Shown here in pieces: positions 27,442 to 37,073 of a stretch of 64,000 nt of DNA (the first letter of the stretch is position 1; the number at the start of each line of letters is the position of its first letter). The notes beneath the pieces are model-generated. The model saw nothing but the letters and a program-made list of their open reading frames with translations. It was not told where the DNA came from and did not search any database. The DNA is from Comamonas sp. GB3 AK4-5 (GTDB taxonomy: Bacteria; Pseudomonadota; Gammaproteobacteria; Burkholderiales; Burkholderiaceae_C), in the NCBI RefSeq assembly GCF_041320665.1, contig NZ_CP166730.1:992001-1056000 (forward strand), in the 5' to 3' direction. The position numbers were made by a program, and so were the translations under genes.

Positions 27442-28302
27442 TTAACGGCGGCGCAGGCGCGGGTCCAGCAGGTCACGCAGGCCGTCGCCCAGCAGGTTCA
27501 GACCCAGCACCGACAGCGCAATTGCTACGCCGGGAAAGATGGCCAGCAGCGGGGCCTGGAACATCAGGGTCTGGGCCTCGCTCAGCATACGGCCCCAGGA
27601 AGGCATGGGCGGCTGTGTGCCCAGGCCCAGATAGGACAGAGCGGCCTCGGCCAGGATGGCCAGGGCGAACTGTATGGTGGCCTGCACCACCAGCACCGCC
27701 AGGATGTTGGGCAGCACATGTTGGCGCGTGATCTGCCAGGTGTTCTTGCCGCAGGCGCGGGCGGCCAGCACATATTCGCGCGTCCACACGGTATTGGCCG
27801 AGGCGCGGGTGATGCGCGCAAACGTGGGGATATTGAAGATGCCGATGGCGATGATGGAGTTCACCAGCCCCGGGCCGAACACGGCGGTGAGCATGATGGC
27901 CGACAGCAGGGCAGGAAAGGCAAAGGTGAAGTCCGCCAGCCGCATGATGGCTTCTTCCACCCAGCCACGGCGGGCGGCGGCCAGCAGGCCCAGGGCCACA
28001 CCCAGCACCAGGCCCAGGCCCACGGCAATGATGCCCACCCAGATGGAGTTGCGCGCGCCCACCAGCAGCAGCGAGGCCACGTCGCGGCCATAGGCGTCCG
28101 TGCCCAGCCAGTGGCTGGCCGTGGGCGGCAGCAGCTTGGCCTCCAGGTCCATGGCGTACGGGTCCCAGGGTGTCCAGACAAAGGACAGCAGGGCGCAGGC
28201 GATGAGCAGCAGCGTCAACACACCGCCGATGGCAAAACTGGGATGGCGGCGCGCGCGCTGCCAGAAGCCGGGAGCGGTCGTTACCGCATTGGCGAGGCTC
28301 AT
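27442..28302 (-). CDS. Peptide-type ABC transporter permease (OppC/DppC-like)
   Basis: 286 residues with an N-terminal OppC segment (FAIGGVLTLLLIACALLSFV), the DPYAMDLEAKLLPPTASHWLG motif and five or six helices. The EAA loop (ILAEAALSYLGLGTQPPMPSWG) contacts the ATPase. It forms the inner-membrane channel with the partner permease. It is separated from that gene by 258 bases of repeats, unusual for an ABC operon. Confidence 0.93.
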   Translation of the reverse strand: MSLANAVTTAPGFWQRARRHPSFAIGGVLTLLLIACALLSFVWTPWDPYAMDLEAKLLPPTASHWLGTDAYGRDVASLLLVGARNSIWVGIIAVGLGLVLGVALGLLAAARRGWVEEAIMRLADFTFAFPALLSAIMLTAVFGPGLVNSIIAIGIFNIPTFARITRASANTVWTREYVLAARACGKNTWQITRQHVLPNILAVLVVQATIQFALAILAEAALSYLGLGTQPPMPSWGRMLSEAQTLMFQAPLLAIFPGVAIALSVLGLNLLGDGLRDLLDPRLRRR

Positions 28303-28324
28303 ATCAATACACCATGGCGAGCAG

Positions 28325-28419
28325 TCCCCTCACCCCTACCCTCTCCCGCAAGCGGGCGAGGGAGAAATACCGGGGGCAGCCCCCATCCCTGCCTTCCCCC
28401 GAAGGGGAAGGAGCAATAG
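28325..28419 (+). repeat. GC-rich double-hairpin repeat, copy G2
   Basis: CTCTCCCGCAAGCGGGCGAG, then GGGGGCAGCCCCC, then CTTCCCCCGAAGGGGAAGGAG: successive hairpins. It matches G1 at 15797-15891 in reverse and G3 at 30089-30127. Confidence 0.78.
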
Positions 28420-28454
28420 CCAAGGCGCGGCGCACGAATGCCACTGCCGTATGC

Positions 28455-28556
28455 AGAGCCCCTTTCGCCAGAGGCAGCCGCAGCGAGGCTGTCGTCCCCC
28501 TGCCCGCGAGCGCAGCTCGCGAAGAGCGGGGGGAAGGCGCGCAGCGACTCAGGGGG
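28455..28556 (-). repeat. CCCCCTGAG repeat, copy R7 (long form)
   Basis: Minus orientation; begins four bases after the stop of the OppB-like permease gene. It carries the same loop insertion (GCTCTTCGCGAGCTGCGCTC) as copy R2. Confidence 0.84.
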
Positions 28557-28560
28557 TGTT

Positions 28561-29523
28561 TCATATATCCGATGACTCCACACGCGGATCGATCACCGCA
28601 TACAGCAGATCCACCACAAAGTTCACCGCAATCACCATGGTCGCCAGCAGCATCACGCAGTTGCGCACCACGATCAGGTCGCGGTTGGCAATGGACTGAA
28701 AAATCAGCCGGCCCAGGCCGGGCAGATAAAACACGTTTTCCACCACGATGGTGCCCGCCAGTAAATTGGCAAACTGCAGGCCCATGACGGTGATGACGGG
28801 AACCATGGCATTGCGCAGCACATGGCCCCACAGCGCGGCGCGCTGGGACAGCCCTTTGGCGCGGGCCGTGCGCACAAAGTCTTCGCGCAGCACCTCCAGC
28901 ACGGCCGAGCGGGTGATACGCGCCAGAATGGCCGCCTGCACCACGGCCAGGGCCACGGCGGGCAGCACCAGGGCCTGCAGCGCGGGCCACAGGCCGCCGC
29001 CGGCCTCTTCACTCCAGCCGGGAAATCCGCCGGCGGCAAACCACTGCAGCTTCACCGAGAACAGCAAAATCAAGAGGATGGCAAACCAGAAATTGGGAAT
29101 GGCAATGCCGATCTGGGCCAGGCCCATGATGCCCACATCGCCCAGTTTGTTGTGATGGGCGGCGGCATAGACGCCGGCCAGCAGGGCCAGCAGCGTGGTC
29201 AGCAGCATGGCCAGCACGGCCAGCGGAATGGTGACGGCCAAGCGCTCCAGCACCAGCTCCAGCACCGGCGTGCCATAGGCATAGCTGTCACCCATCTGGC
29301 CCTGCAGAAGGCCCCACATCCAGTCGCCATAGCGCTGCCAGGCGGGCTGGTGCAGGCCCAGCTGCTCGGCCATGGTCTGCACGGCCTCGGGGTCGGCATC
29401 CGGCCCCAGCAGCACCTGGGCCGCGTTACCGGGCAGTACTTCCAGCACGCCAAACACCACCATGGACGCACCCAGCAAGGTGGCGACCAGGGTCAGCAGG
29501 CGTTTGACAAGGAAAGTGCTCAT
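28561..29523 (-). CDS. Peptide-type ABC transporter permease (OppB/DppB-like)
   Basis: 320 residues starting MSTFLVKRLLTLVATLLGAS, a typical OppB N-terminus, with six helices and the EAA loop region VLREDFVRTARAKGLSQRAAL. It pairs with the OppC-like permease. First gene of the minus-strand importer/amidase cluster; its upstream region 29524-29714 is shared with the divergent ferredoxin gene. An upstream in-frame start at 29547 is possible but would add residues before the usual N-terminus. Confidence 0.92.
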   Translation of the reverse strand: MSTFLVKRLLTLVATLLGASMVVFGVLEVLPGNAAQVLLGPDADPEAVQTMAEQLGLHQPAWQRYGDWMWGLLQGQMGDSYAYGTPVLELVLERLAVTIPLAVLAMLLTTLLALLAGVYAAAHHNKLGDVGIMGLAQIGIAIPNFWFAILLILLFSVKLQWFAAGGFPGWSEEAGGGLWPALQALVLPAVALAVVQAAILARITRSAVLEVLREDFVRTARAKGLSQRAALWGHVLRNAMVPVITVMGLQFANLLAGTIVVENVFYLPGLGRLIFQSIANRDLIVVRNCVMLLATMVIAVNFVVDLLYAVIDPRVESSDI

Positions 29524-29684
29524 AAAGCGATAGCGTGGTGTGCGCACCAGCCGTGCATGGCGGCGGTGCCTGAGAGGGCGAGCTTAACGGCAAACGAGCG
29601 CCCCTGTCTGCCTCCAGGCAGTCAGGGACTTTTCCGTATGCAAGCCAGGTGCATGGCGGGCGCCGATAATGGAGCCATGTCTAG

Positions 29685-29993
<309 letters not shown>

Positions 29994-30018
29994 TTGCTTT
30001 CGTCCAAAAATTGCAGTC

Positions 30019-30066
30019 AAAACAGCTGTTTACGCAAGCACCGCAAGCGTAAGCAGCTATTTTTTT
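30019..30066 (+). terminator. Hairpin with T-run after ferredoxin (E-family element)
   Basis: The left arm AAAACAGCTGTTTACGCAAGC at 30019-30039 (21 bases, split here as AAAACAGCTG and TTTACGCAAGC) pairs imperfectly with GCAAGCGTAAGCAGCTATTT, followed by seven T. It contains the AGCTATTTTT end of the E-family repeat. Confidence 0.65.
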
Positions 30067-30088
30067 GGAAGCTTGGGTGAGGTGGCAG

Positions 30089-30127
30089 GCCCCCATCCCA
30101 ACCTTCCCCCGGCGGGGGAAGGGGCCA
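30089..30127 (+). repeat. GC-rich hairpin repeat, half copy G3
   Basis: GCCCCCATCCCAACC followed by TTCCCCCGGCGGGGGAAGG. It is the right half of the G family. The 329-bp gap between ferredoxin and pth holds only this, the terminator hairpin and covarying repeat copy B. Confidence 0.65.
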
Positions 30128-30147
30128 AACCCAAAGGGGCAGGGTTT

Positions 30148-30300
30148 GCCGGAGCGGGCCAGGGCAGCCCAGCAGGCGTTCAATTCAACCCCACAACGGC
30201 CAGACAGTGCCTCAGGCGCGGCGTGTGCCCGCTGACAGTACGCCTGTACGGCAAGGGCGCGCAACAAAGCATGAGGCGCTGTATGGCCGCCTCCACACGG
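30148..30300 (-). repeat. Covarying hairpin repeat, copy B
   Basis: The pairing arms lie at 30197-30216 and 30270-30289 (CGGCCAGACAGTGCCTCAGG against the complement of CATGAGGCGCTGTATGGCCG). In minus reading it begins about 22 bases after the pth stop. The distal part GCCGGAGCGGGCCAG is shared with copy C. Confidence 0.88.
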
Positions 30301-30322
30301 GCCACTCTCCCCATCCAAAAAA

Positions 30323-30943
30323 TCAGGCTTCGGGATTTTGAGGTGGTTTGCGTTCGGGCTTGGGGCGGGGGGGCTTGGTGGTGTGGATGAGATTGGTGGC
30401 CTTGCTCATATCCCCTTCAACCAGCTCCCGCCAGTATTTGAGGCTGTGGGCAATGCTGTCCTGAATCAGGTTCCACTGCTCCTGCGGCGGCTTCTTCAGC
30501 ACCCAGCTGGCGACTTCACCCTTGTGGCCGGGGTGGCCTATGCCCACGCGCAGCCGCCAGTATTGGTCGCTGCCCAGCTGGGCATGGATGTCGCGCAGGC
30601 CGTTGTGGCCGCCATGGCTGCCGCCTTTTTTCAGCTTGGCCACGCCGGGCTCGAAGTCCAGCTCGTCATGCACCACCAGAATCTCTTCGGGCTGGATCTT
30701 GAAAAACCGTGCCAGCGTGCCCACCGATTTGCCGGACAGGTTCATGAATGTCTGGGGTTCCAGCAGCCACACGGTCTGGCCCAGTACATTGGTGCGCGCC
30801 ATCAGGCCCCAGTAGCTGCGCTCGGGGTTGAGTTGCACCTTGAGTTCGCGTGCCAGGCCGTCAATCCACCAGAAGCCGGCATTGTGGCGGGTGTCCTCGT
30901 ATTCGGGCCCCGGGTTGCCCAGGCCCACAAACAGTTTGATCAT
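30323..30943 (-). CDS. pth: Peptidyl-tRNA hydrolase
   Basis: 206 residues. [21 protein letters not shown] contains the catalytic His, [10 protein letters not shown] and GGHNGLRDI are the family motifs. It releases peptides from peptidyl-tRNA after abortive translation. The start [12 protein letters not shown] at 30943 is standard. The Pro/Lys-rich tail ([15 protein letters not shown]) is a longer extension than in E. coli Pth. Order pth-rplY-prs-tRNA-ispE on one strand is conserved in Betaproteobacteria. Confidence 0.96.
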   Translation of the reverse strand: MIKLFVGLGNPGPEYEDTRHNAGFWWIDGLARELKVQLNPERSYWGLMARTNVLGQTVWLLEPQTFMNLSGKSVGTLARFFKIQPEEILVVHDELDFEPGVAKLKKGGSHGGHNGLRDIHAQLGSDQYWRLRVGIGHPGHKGEVASWVLKKPPQEQWNLIQDSIAHSLKYWRELVEGDMSKATNLIHTTKPPRPKPERKPPQNPEA

Positions 30944-30988
30944 GGCGGTGATTATCCCGGTGGCGCTGCCATGCTGCAGGCGAGCGCC

Positions 30989-31020
30989 CAAAAACAAATG
31001 GCCCACACAAGGTGGGCCAT
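30989..31020 (-). terminator. Rho-independent terminator after rplY
   Basis: Minus strand: stem ATGGCCCAC / GTGGGCCAT with loop CTTGT, then TTGTTTTT. A second hairpin, GCATAGCCC/GGGCTATGC, lies just before it at 31027-31048. Confidence 0.82.
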
Positions 31021-31065
31021 ATGAGGGCATAGCCCTTGCGGGCTATGCAGTGCCAGGCACAAGAA

Positions 31066-31692
31066 TTACTTCTTGCCCTTCTTGGCGGGAGCTGCTGCGG
31101 GTGCAGGTGCTGCGTCAGCAGCAGGAGCCACTTCGGGCAGCTTGATGGACACCAGGGCGGGGTTCTTGTTGGAACCACGCACCACGGCCTTCACGCCGTG
31201 GGGCAGCTTCACAGTCTGCAGGCCAGGTGCAGCCTTGGAAGTCATGGTGCTCAGGTCCACGTTGATGAACTCGGGCAGGGCGGCGGGCATGCACACCACG
31301 TCCAGTTCGTGGATCAGGGGGGTCACGGTGCACTGCTCGCCCTTGACGGCGGGGGACTCTTCCACGCCCACGAAGTGCAGAGGCACCTTCAGGTGCACCT
31401 TGGTCTTGTCGTCCACGCGTTGGAAGTCCACGTGCAGCACCAGGGGCTTGTAGGGGTGGAATTGCACGTCGCGCAGAACGACCTTGGTTTCCTTGCCGTC
31501 CAGCTCCAGGTCCAGGATGGAGGAGTGGAAGACTTCCTTCTTCAGAGCGTGGAACAGGTTGTTGTGGTTCAGCTCGATCAGTTGGGCTTCAGCAGCACCA
31601 CCGTAGATGATGCCGGGGGTGTTGCCCGAATTACGCAGGCGGCGGCTCGCACCCGTACCTTGCTTGGCGCGCGAAGTTGCGGCGAATTTCAT
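31066..31692 (-). CDS. rplY: 50S ribosomal protein L25 (CTC form)
   Basis: 208 residues, the long CTC-type L25 with an N-terminal 5S rRNA-binding domain (MKFAATSRAKQGTGASRRLR, LRDVQFHPYKPLVLHVDFQR) and a C-terminal TL5-like domain. The tail is an Ala/Pro-rich low-complexity stretch ending AKKGKK. It binds 5S rRNA in the ribosome. The start at 31692 matches the family N-terminus. It sits between prs and pth. Confidence 0.96.
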   Translation of the reverse strand: MKFAATSRAKQGTGASRRLRNSGNTPGIIYGGAAEAQLIELNHNNLFHALKKEVFHSSILDLELDGKETKVVLRDVQFHPYKPLVLHVDFQRVDDKTKVHLKVPLHFVGVEESPAVKGEQCTVTPLIHELDVVCMPAALPEFINVDLSTMTSKAAPGLQTVKLPHGVKAVVRGSNKNPALVSIKLPEVAPAADAAPAPAAAPAKKGKK

Positions 31693-31797
31693 AATGAACT
31701 CCAGATGGGGTGGACCGCGACCAGTCTCACCCTGTTGATAAAAAGACGGGCAGAAAGATTTTCTGACCCTGTCTTTGCTGTGCCCCGTAACACACAC

Positions 31798-31818
31798 CAG
31801 CCTCCGCGAGGGAGGCTG
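31798..31818 (-). terminator. Hairpin between prs and rplY
   Basis: CAGCCTCC GCGA GGGAGGCTG, a strong stem 26 bases after the prs stop, but with no clear T-run on the minus strand. It may attenuate or process the prs-rplY transcript. Confidence 0.5.
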
Positions 31819-31843
31819 TCATGGTTTCGGACCTGAAAGGGGC

Positions 31844-32803
31844 TTAGTCCGAGAAAAGGCTGCTCACCGAGTCACCCGTGGAAATGCGCTGAATGGTTTC
31901 AGCGAACAGGGGTGCGACGGAGAGTTGGCGGATCTTGCTGCAGGCCTGGGCATTGGCGTTGAGCGGAATGGTGTTGGTCACCACCACTTCGTCCAGTGCT
32001 TCGCCTTCGGTGATGCGCTGGATGGCCGGGCCCGAGAAGATGGGGTGTGTGCAATAGGCATACACCTTCTTGGCGCCGCGCTGCTTGAGCACTTCGGCCG
32101 CCTTCACCAGGGTGCCGGCGGTGTCGATCATGTCATCCATGATCACGCAGTTGCGACCATCGATGTCACCGATGACATGCATCACTTCGGACACATTGGC
32201 CTTGGGGCGGCGCTTGTCGATGATGGCCAGATCGCAGCCCAGCTGCTTGGCCAGTGCACGGGCGCGCACCACACCACCGACGTCAGGGGAGACGACGATC
32301 AGGTCTTCGTAGTTCTTCTGGCGCAGGTCGCCCAGCAGAACGGGAGAGGCGTAGATGTTGTCGACGGGAATGTCGAAAAAACCCTGGATCTGGTCGGCAT
32401 GCAAGTCCATGGTCAGCACACGCGACACGCCAGCGGCTTGCAGCATATTGGCCACCAGCTTGGCTGTGATGGCCACACGGGTGGAGCGCACGCGGCGGTC
32501 CTGGCGGGCATAACCAAAGTAGGGGATGACGGCGCAGATGCTCTCGGCCGAAGCGCGCTTGAGCGCGTCGACCATCACCAGCAACTCCATCAGGTTGTCG
32601 TTGGTGGGGGCGCAAGTGGGCTGGACAACGAAGACGTCGCGGGTGCGGACGTTCTCCGCGATTTCGACCGTGACTTCACCATCGGAGAAACGACCAACAT
32701 CGGCATCGCCCAGGGACGTGCCGAGATGTTTGGCGATCTCCATAGCCATGGGCTTGTTGGCGTTGCCCGTGAAGACCTTGAATTGGGAATGATTGGAGTG
32801 CAT
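31844..32803 (-). CDS. prs: Ribose-phosphate pyrophosphokinase
   Basis: 319 residues. [20 protein letters not shown], the PRPP loop [12 protein letters not shown], and [19 protein letters not shown] are hallmark motifs. It makes PRPP from ribose-5-phosphate and ATP for nucleotide, His and Trp synthesis. The start at 32803 ([17 protein letters not shown]) is chosen because in-frame codons above it run through the tRNA-Gln gene. The tRNA is 41 bases upstream on the same strand. Confidence 0.97.
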   Translation of the reverse strand: MHSNHSQFKVFTGNANKPMAMEIAKHLGTSLGDADVGRFSDGEVTVEIAENVRTRDVFVVQPTCAPTNDNLMELLVMVDALKRASAESICAVIPYFGYARQDRRVRSTRVAITAKLVANMLQAAGVSRVLTMDLHADQIQGFFDIPVDNIYASPVLLGDLRQKNYEDLIVVSPDVGGVVRARALAKQLGCDLAIIDKRRPKANVSEVMHVIGDIDGRNCVIMDDMIDTAGTLVKAAEVLKQRGAKKVYAYCTHPIFSGPAIQRITEGEALDEVVVTNTIPLNANAQACSKIRQLSVAPLFAETIQRISTGDSVSSLFSD

Positions 32804-32844
32804 GTGCGTCCCAGCTAGGGGGTTACCTGTACGCAAAGAATATC

Positions 32845-32921
32845 TGGCAGGGGAGGAAGGACTCGAACCCTCGCATGCCGGAATCAAAATCCGGTGCCTT
32901 GACCAACTTGGCGACTCCCCT
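32845..32921 (-). tRNA. tRNA-Gln (anticodon TTG)
   Basis: Minus strand, with an acceptor stem AGGGGAG/CTCCCCT, anticodon loop TTTTGAT between five-base stems CCGGA-like arms, and TTCGAGT T-loop. The anticodon TTG is read from plus bases 32885-32887. CCA is encoded (32845-32847). It sits between ispE and prs, as in related Betaproteobacteria. Confidence 0.95.
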
Positions 32922-32952
32922 ACACAGGTTGGCTGCCCCAACTAAAAGGCAG

Positions 32953-33861
32953 TCAACCGGTAGTTCTTTTATCTGCTATCCACTCTTTCAGCGGATGGCT
33001 CGGCAGATTCTCGCAAACTTTGATTGTCCAGTCGCACGGCTGCGTTACTGAAAAATCGGCTTGCTTTATTTGCGCAAACACTGCACTTCCTGAGCCCGTC
33101 ATTCTAGCCTGTAAACCGAGCGAGGCGAGCCAGTTGCTGGCTTTTTCCACATCGGGGCACAGTGCTTGTGCAACGGGCTGCAAGTCGTTGTGACCAAAGT
33201 CAAAGTGATTTGCAGCAAAGTCTGCGATTGTAGCACGCTGTGTATCGCGCTTGAGAAGGGGCGAGGAAAAAATGCCCGGCGTGTCCAGTCCGGCATTGGG
33301 TTTGACCACCACAAAACGCGCGCGGGGCAAGGCCTGCAGGCCCTCTAGCGGCGTGATCTGCTCGCCTATGCCCTCCACCCAGGCATTGCTGCCACCAATG
33401 AAAAACGGCACGTCGGCACCCAGTTGCAGGCCAATGGTGGCGAGCTCGCTGCGGTCCAGCCCCAGGTTCCACAACCGGTTCAGGGCCAGCAGCGTGCTGG
33501 CCGCGTCCGAGGAGCCGCCGCCCATGCCGGCCTGGGAGGGGATGTGCTTGTCCAGGGCAATGTGCGCGCCCTGTGTGCAGCCGGTGGCGGCTTGCAGGGC
33601 CCTGGCCGCGCGCACGATCAAATCATCGGCCGGCAATGCCGGTGCCAGGGTATTCAGGTCCTGGCGGGTGATGCGGCCGTCCTGCGTCACTTCCAGGTGC
33701 AGGCTGTCATGCCAGTCGATCAGCATGAACACCGACTGCAGCAGGTGGTAACCATCGGCCCTGCGGCCGGTGATGTGCAAAAACAGATTGAGCTTGGCCG
33801 GTGCCGGCACATCGTAGAGCGCGCGCATGGGAAACAGAGGGAATGTGGAAAGACGAATCAT
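32953..33861 (-). CDS. ispE: 4-diphosphocytidyl-2-C-methyl-D-erythritol kinase
   Basis: 302 residues. GHMP kinase motifs: PAPAKLNLFLHITGRRADGYH at the N-terminus and IPSQAGMGGGSSDAASTLLA, the ATP-binding glycine loop. It phosphorylates CDP-methylerythritol in the non-mevalonate isoprenoid pathway, which supplies the polyprenyl tail of ubiquinone. ATG 33861 overlaps the lolB stop (ATGA), suggesting coupling; ATG 33828 is an alternative nearer the usual N-terminus. Confidence 0.96.
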   Translation of the reverse strand: MIRLSTFPLFPMRALYDVPAPAKLNLFLHITGRRADGYHLLQSVFMLIDWHDSLHLEVTQDGRITRQDLNTLAPALPADDLIVRAARALQAATGCTQGAHIALDKHIPSQAGMGGGSSDAASTLLALNRLWNLGLDRSELATIGLQLGADVPFFIGGSNAWVEGIGEQITPLEGLQALPRARFVVVKPNAGLDTPGIFSSPLLKRDTQRATIADFAANHFDFGHNDLQPVAQALCPDVEKASNWLASLGLQARMTGSGSAVFAQIKQADFSVTQPCDWTIKVCENLPSHPLKEWIADKRTTG

Positions 33862-34397
33862 CGGTCCAGCACCAGCCGCAGGCTGGCCTGGGGAGCAGGG
33901 CTGTGGCGCAGGGCCTGGAGACGGCCTTGCTCCCAGCGGCTCAGGTCCACATTCCAGCCCTGTGCCGCCTGGTCCTGGCCATGCAGCCAGGCAAAGAGGG
34001 CGGGAATGGGCAGGTCGGTGCCCAGGGTGTCGCGCACCAGCTCGTCCAGCGAGGCCGAGCTGCGGCTGTCATTGCCCTGCTGCAGGGTGGCACTGCCAGG
34101 CTGCCAGCTGAGCAAAGCCAGGCTGGAGCCCAGTGGGGAAAACAGTTGCAGGCTGCCGGCCTGGGGGCTGCCGCGCAGCTCGAAACTGGCGCTGAAGGAA
34201 CGCTCTTGCGGCGCGACGGGACTGTCAGGCTGTATCTGCAAGGCCATGCGGCCGCTCCAGAATGGGACGGTGGCGCTGTCTGGGGCGGCCGAGCTGCGGG
34301 GTGCTGTGCTGCAGCCGGCCAGCCACAGGGTGGTGGCGGCCATGCCTGCGCACAGCAACTGGCGCCGTAGCCCGGGCGCCGGTGCGCGCTGGCTCAC
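33858..34397 (-). CDS. lolB: Outer-membrane lipoprotein insertion protein LolB
   Basis: 179 residues from GTG 34397, which overlaps the stop of the TPR gene (GTGA). The signal peptide ends in the lipobox WLAGCSTAP; the body (FSASFELRGSPQAGSLQLFSPLG, GWNVDLSRWEQGRLQAL) has the LolB pattern. It receives lipoproteins from LolA and inserts them in the outer membrane. Gene order TPR-lolB-ispE is conserved in Betaproteobacteria, which supports the call despite low similarity. Confidence 0.88.
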   Translation of the reverse strand: MSQRAPAPGLRRQLLCAGMAATTLWLAGCSTAPRSSAAPDSATVPFWSGRMALQIQPDSPVAPQERSFSASFELRGSPQAGSLQLFSPLGSSLALLSWQPGSATLQQGNDSRSSASLDELVRDTLGTDLPIPALFAWLHGQDQAAQGWNVDLSRWEQGRLQALRHSPAPQASLRLVLDR

Positions 34398-36169
34398 GGC
34401 TGGACTCCCAGGCGCTTCAAGGTCTCCAGCAAGGTCTCGTTGCCGGGTTCGCGGTCCAGGGCGCGCTTCCAGATGGCGCGGGCGCGTGTGGTCTGGCCTT
34501 GCTGCCACAGCACCTCGCCCAGATGGGCGCCAATTTCCACGTCATCGCGCAGACCGTAGGCATTTTCGAGCAGGGTCAGGGCCTGGGCGTTGTTGCCCAG
34601 CTTGAATTCCACCCAGCCCAGGCTGTCCATGATGTAGGGGTCCTTGGGGGACATTTCCAAGGCCTTCTGGATCAGGGCCTTGGCCTCATCCAGCCGTTCG
34701 TTGCGCTCCACCAGGGCATAGCCCAGGGCGTTGTAGGCGTGCTGGTAGTCGGGCTGGCGCTCGATGATGTCGCGCAGCAGGCGCTCAGCGGTGTCGAACT
34801 TGCCGGCTTTTTCGGCCAGCAGGGCCGTGTCGTAGGCGATGTCGTTGTCGTCCGGCGATTGATCCAGCAGCGTGCGTTGCAGCAGATAGGCCTCCTGCGG
34901 GGCATCGGCCTCGCGCAGCAGGCGCACCTCGGCACGGCGCTTGAGTCTTTCCTGTTCGGTGGTTTGCGTGGGCACGGCGCGGATCAGCGCTCTGGCCTGG
35001 GCCAGCTTGCCCTGGCGGGCCAGGATGGTGGCACGCAGGCTTTGCACGTTCAGGATGTTCTGGCCACCCGCAATCTTGTCCAGCCATTGGACGGCCGACT
35101 TTTCATCGCGCAGCTGCAGCGCGATATTGGCCTGCATCAGATAGGCCTGGTTCAGGCCTGCCTGGCGGACGCCGCTGTCGGGGACTTGCTCTGCCAGCGG
35201 AATGAATTGCTGCAGCGAGCGCTGGGCAGCCTCCAGCTCATTGTTTTGCAGCTGCAAGTCCGCCAATGCGATCCAGGCGTCGGTGAACTCAGGGTTCTCG
35301 TTGGTGAGTATGTCCAGCTGCTGGCGCGCTGTATCGCTGCGCCCATAGCCCATCAGCACCCGGGCGTAGGCCATGCGGATGGCGGCGGAGGGCTGGTGCT
35401 GCAGATAGGCCTGAACCTGGAATTCGGCCTCGGGCAGGCCGGCTTCCATCAGCTCCAGCGCCAGCAATGCCGTGGCGCCGCTTTCGGGCGAGATTTTGTG
35501 GGCCTGGCGCAGGGCATCCAGGGCCAGTGACTTCTGGCCAGCCGTGATGCGCAAATGGCCCACGGTGGCCCAGGCGGCTGCACCGGTCGTTGGGTTGCGC
35601 AGCTCCTTGGCCAGAGCCTGCTCCACCACGGCAGCGGCCAGGGCCTTGTCGGAGACGCGGCTGTAGAGCTGCGCAATGCCCAGGAAGGCCGCGGGCTTGC
35701 CGGCAGCCGGTGTGGAATTGATTTCCTGCTGCAGCGGCTGCACCGTGTCGGAGACGCGGTTCAGTGCTATCAGGATTTGCAGCACAAAGCGGTTGGCATC
35801 GCGTGAGCGGGGGAAGGCTTGCTTCCATTCCTGGGCTGCAGCCAGTGCGCGTTCGCCGTTGCGGGACTGCAGGGCCAGCTCGGCCACACGCTGGTAGAGC
35901 TGCTCGCTGTTGGCGCGGCGGGCTGCTTCTTGCATCAGGGCGATGGCATTGACCAGATCGCCTTGGCCGGAAGCCATTTCGCCCACCAGGATTTCGTAGA
36001 ACAGCTCGGCGTTCAGCGCTTCCTTGGCATCGGTCTGGCGCGCGGCCTCGTCTACCGGCGGTGCATTCACATGCGCGGCCACCGGGGCGGACTGTGCATG
36101 GGCGGCCAGGGTGCCCATCAACAAGGCGCTGACCAGGGATAAGCGCAGGGAGCGGAAATGAAGCTGCAT
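34394..36169 (-). CDS. Secreted tetratricopeptide-repeat protein
   Basis: 591 residues from ATG 36169, which begins a signal peptide ([20 protein letters not shown]...AHAQ). The rest is helical TPR repeats throughout, clear at [20 protein letters not shown] and [20 protein letters not shown] near the C-terminus. Probably periplasmic or envelope-bound and involved in protein contacts; no specific role known. ATG 36187 is an alternative start. It is divergent from mutM with 71 bases between starts. Confidence 0.85.
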   Translation of the reverse strand: MQLHFRSLRLSLVSALLMGTLAAHAQSAPVAAHVNAPPVDEAARQTDAKEALNAELFYEILVGEMASGQGDLVNAIALMQEAARRANSEQLYQRVAELALQSRNGERALAAAQEWKQAFPRSRDANRFVLQILIALNRVSDTVQPLQQEINSTPAAGKPAAFLGIAQLYSRVSDKALAAAVVEQALAKELRNPTTGAAAWATVGHLRITAGQKSLALDALRQAHKISPESGATALLALELMEAGLPEAEFQVQAYLQHQPSAAIRMAYARVLMGYGRSDTARQQLDILTNENPEFTDAWIALADLQLQNNELEAAQRSLQQFIPLAEQVPDSGVRQAGLNQAYLMQANIALQLRDEKSAVQWLDKIAGGQNILNVQSLRATILARQGKLAQARALIRAVPTQTTEQERLKRRAEVRLLREADAPQEAYLLQRTLLDQSPDDNDIAYDTALLAEKAGKFDTAERLLRDIIERQPDYQHAYNALGYALVERNERLDEAKALIQKALEMSPKDPYIMDSLGWVEFKLGNNAQALTLLENAYGLRDDVEIGAHLGEVLWQQGQTTRARAIWKRALDREPGNETLLETLKRLGVQP

Positions 36170-36240
36170 CAACCCATAATAATCCATGCCCATGCCGTCG
36201 CATGGCTCCCTTTGTTGTTCCCTTTGCTGTTCTTGTACGC

Positions 36241-37056
36241 ATGCCTGAATTACCTGAGGTTGAAGTCACCCGCCGCAGCTTTGGCACAGCCATTGCCGGC
36301 GCCCGCATTCATGCCGTGACCCTGGGTAAACCCCTGCGCTGGCCCCTGGGCATTGCGCCCCAGGCGCTGGAGGGCCGTGTGGTGCAGCAGGTGGATCGGC
36401 GTGGCAAATACCTGCGGCTGTGGCTGGACCAGGGCATGGTGCTGCTGCATCTGGGCATGTCGGGCAGCCTGCGCTTTGACCAGGAACTGGGGCCGGCAGG
36501 CAAGCACGACCACTTTGATCTGCTGACCGACAAAGGCCATCTGCGCCTGCATGACCCGCGCCGTTTTGGTGCGGTGGTCTATGTCACGGGCGAGGACGAT
36601 CCCCTGGCCCGCAAGCTGCTGGACGGCCTGGGCATGGAGCCGCTGGACCCCGCTTCCTTTGTCTGGGAGCGCTTTGCAGCTGGCCTGCAAGCCAGCCGCA
36701 CGCCCATCAAACAGGTGCTGATGGGGGGCAAGCTGGTGGTGGGTGTGGGCAATATCTATGCGTCAGAGGTGTTGTTTCTGGCCCGTATCCACCCGGAAAC
36801 ACCGGCGCGCGATGTGAGCCCGCGCAAGGCCAAGCAGTTGTTTGCCGTGATCAGCGAAGTGCTGGCCCAGGCCGTGGAGCAGGGCGGCACGACGCTGCGT
36901 GACTTTTCCAATGCCCATGGCATGCCTGGGCATTTTCAGCTGCAGGCCCATGTGTATGGCCGGGGTGATTTGCCCTGTACTTCTTGCGGCCGGCCCATAA
37001 GGCTGCTGCGCCAAGGGCAGCGCAGCACCTATTACTGCGCCCACTGCCAGAAATAA
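36241..37056 (+). CDS. mutM: Formamidopyrimidine-DNA glycosylase
   Basis: 271 residues. It begins [13 protein letters not shown], giving the catalytic Pro2 and Glu3; [12 protein letters not shown] supplies the catalytic Lys region; the C-terminal zinc finger is [11 protein letters not shown]...YYCAHCQ. It removes 8-oxoguanine and other oxidised purines. Start is fixed by the Pro2 requirement. Its partner in the same repair system, mutY, lies 301 bases downstream, with a covarying hairpin repeat in between. Confidence 0.97.
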   Translation: MPELPEVEVTRRSFGTAIAGARIHAVTLGKPLRWPLGIAPQALEGRVVQQVDRRGKYLRLWLDQGMVLLHLGMSGSLRFDQELGPAGKHDHFDLLTDKGHLRLHDPRRFGAVVYVTGEDDPLARKLLDGLGMEPLDPASFVWERFAAGLQASRTPIKQVLMGGKLVVGVGNIYASEVLFLARIHPETPARDVSPRKAKQLFAVISEVLAQAVEQGGTTLRDFSNAHGMPGHFQLQAHVYGRGDLPCTSCGRPIRLLRQGQRSTYYCAHCQK

Positions 37057-37073
37057 ATTGCTTTCTTGGATGG

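Noticed and set aside
29550..29600. TCTCAGGCA-like sequence on the minus strand upstream of the OppB-like permease, suggestive of a glycine riboswitch.
   Set aside because: The paired GGAGAG and GCCGAAGG core elements are not present, so only one short block matches.
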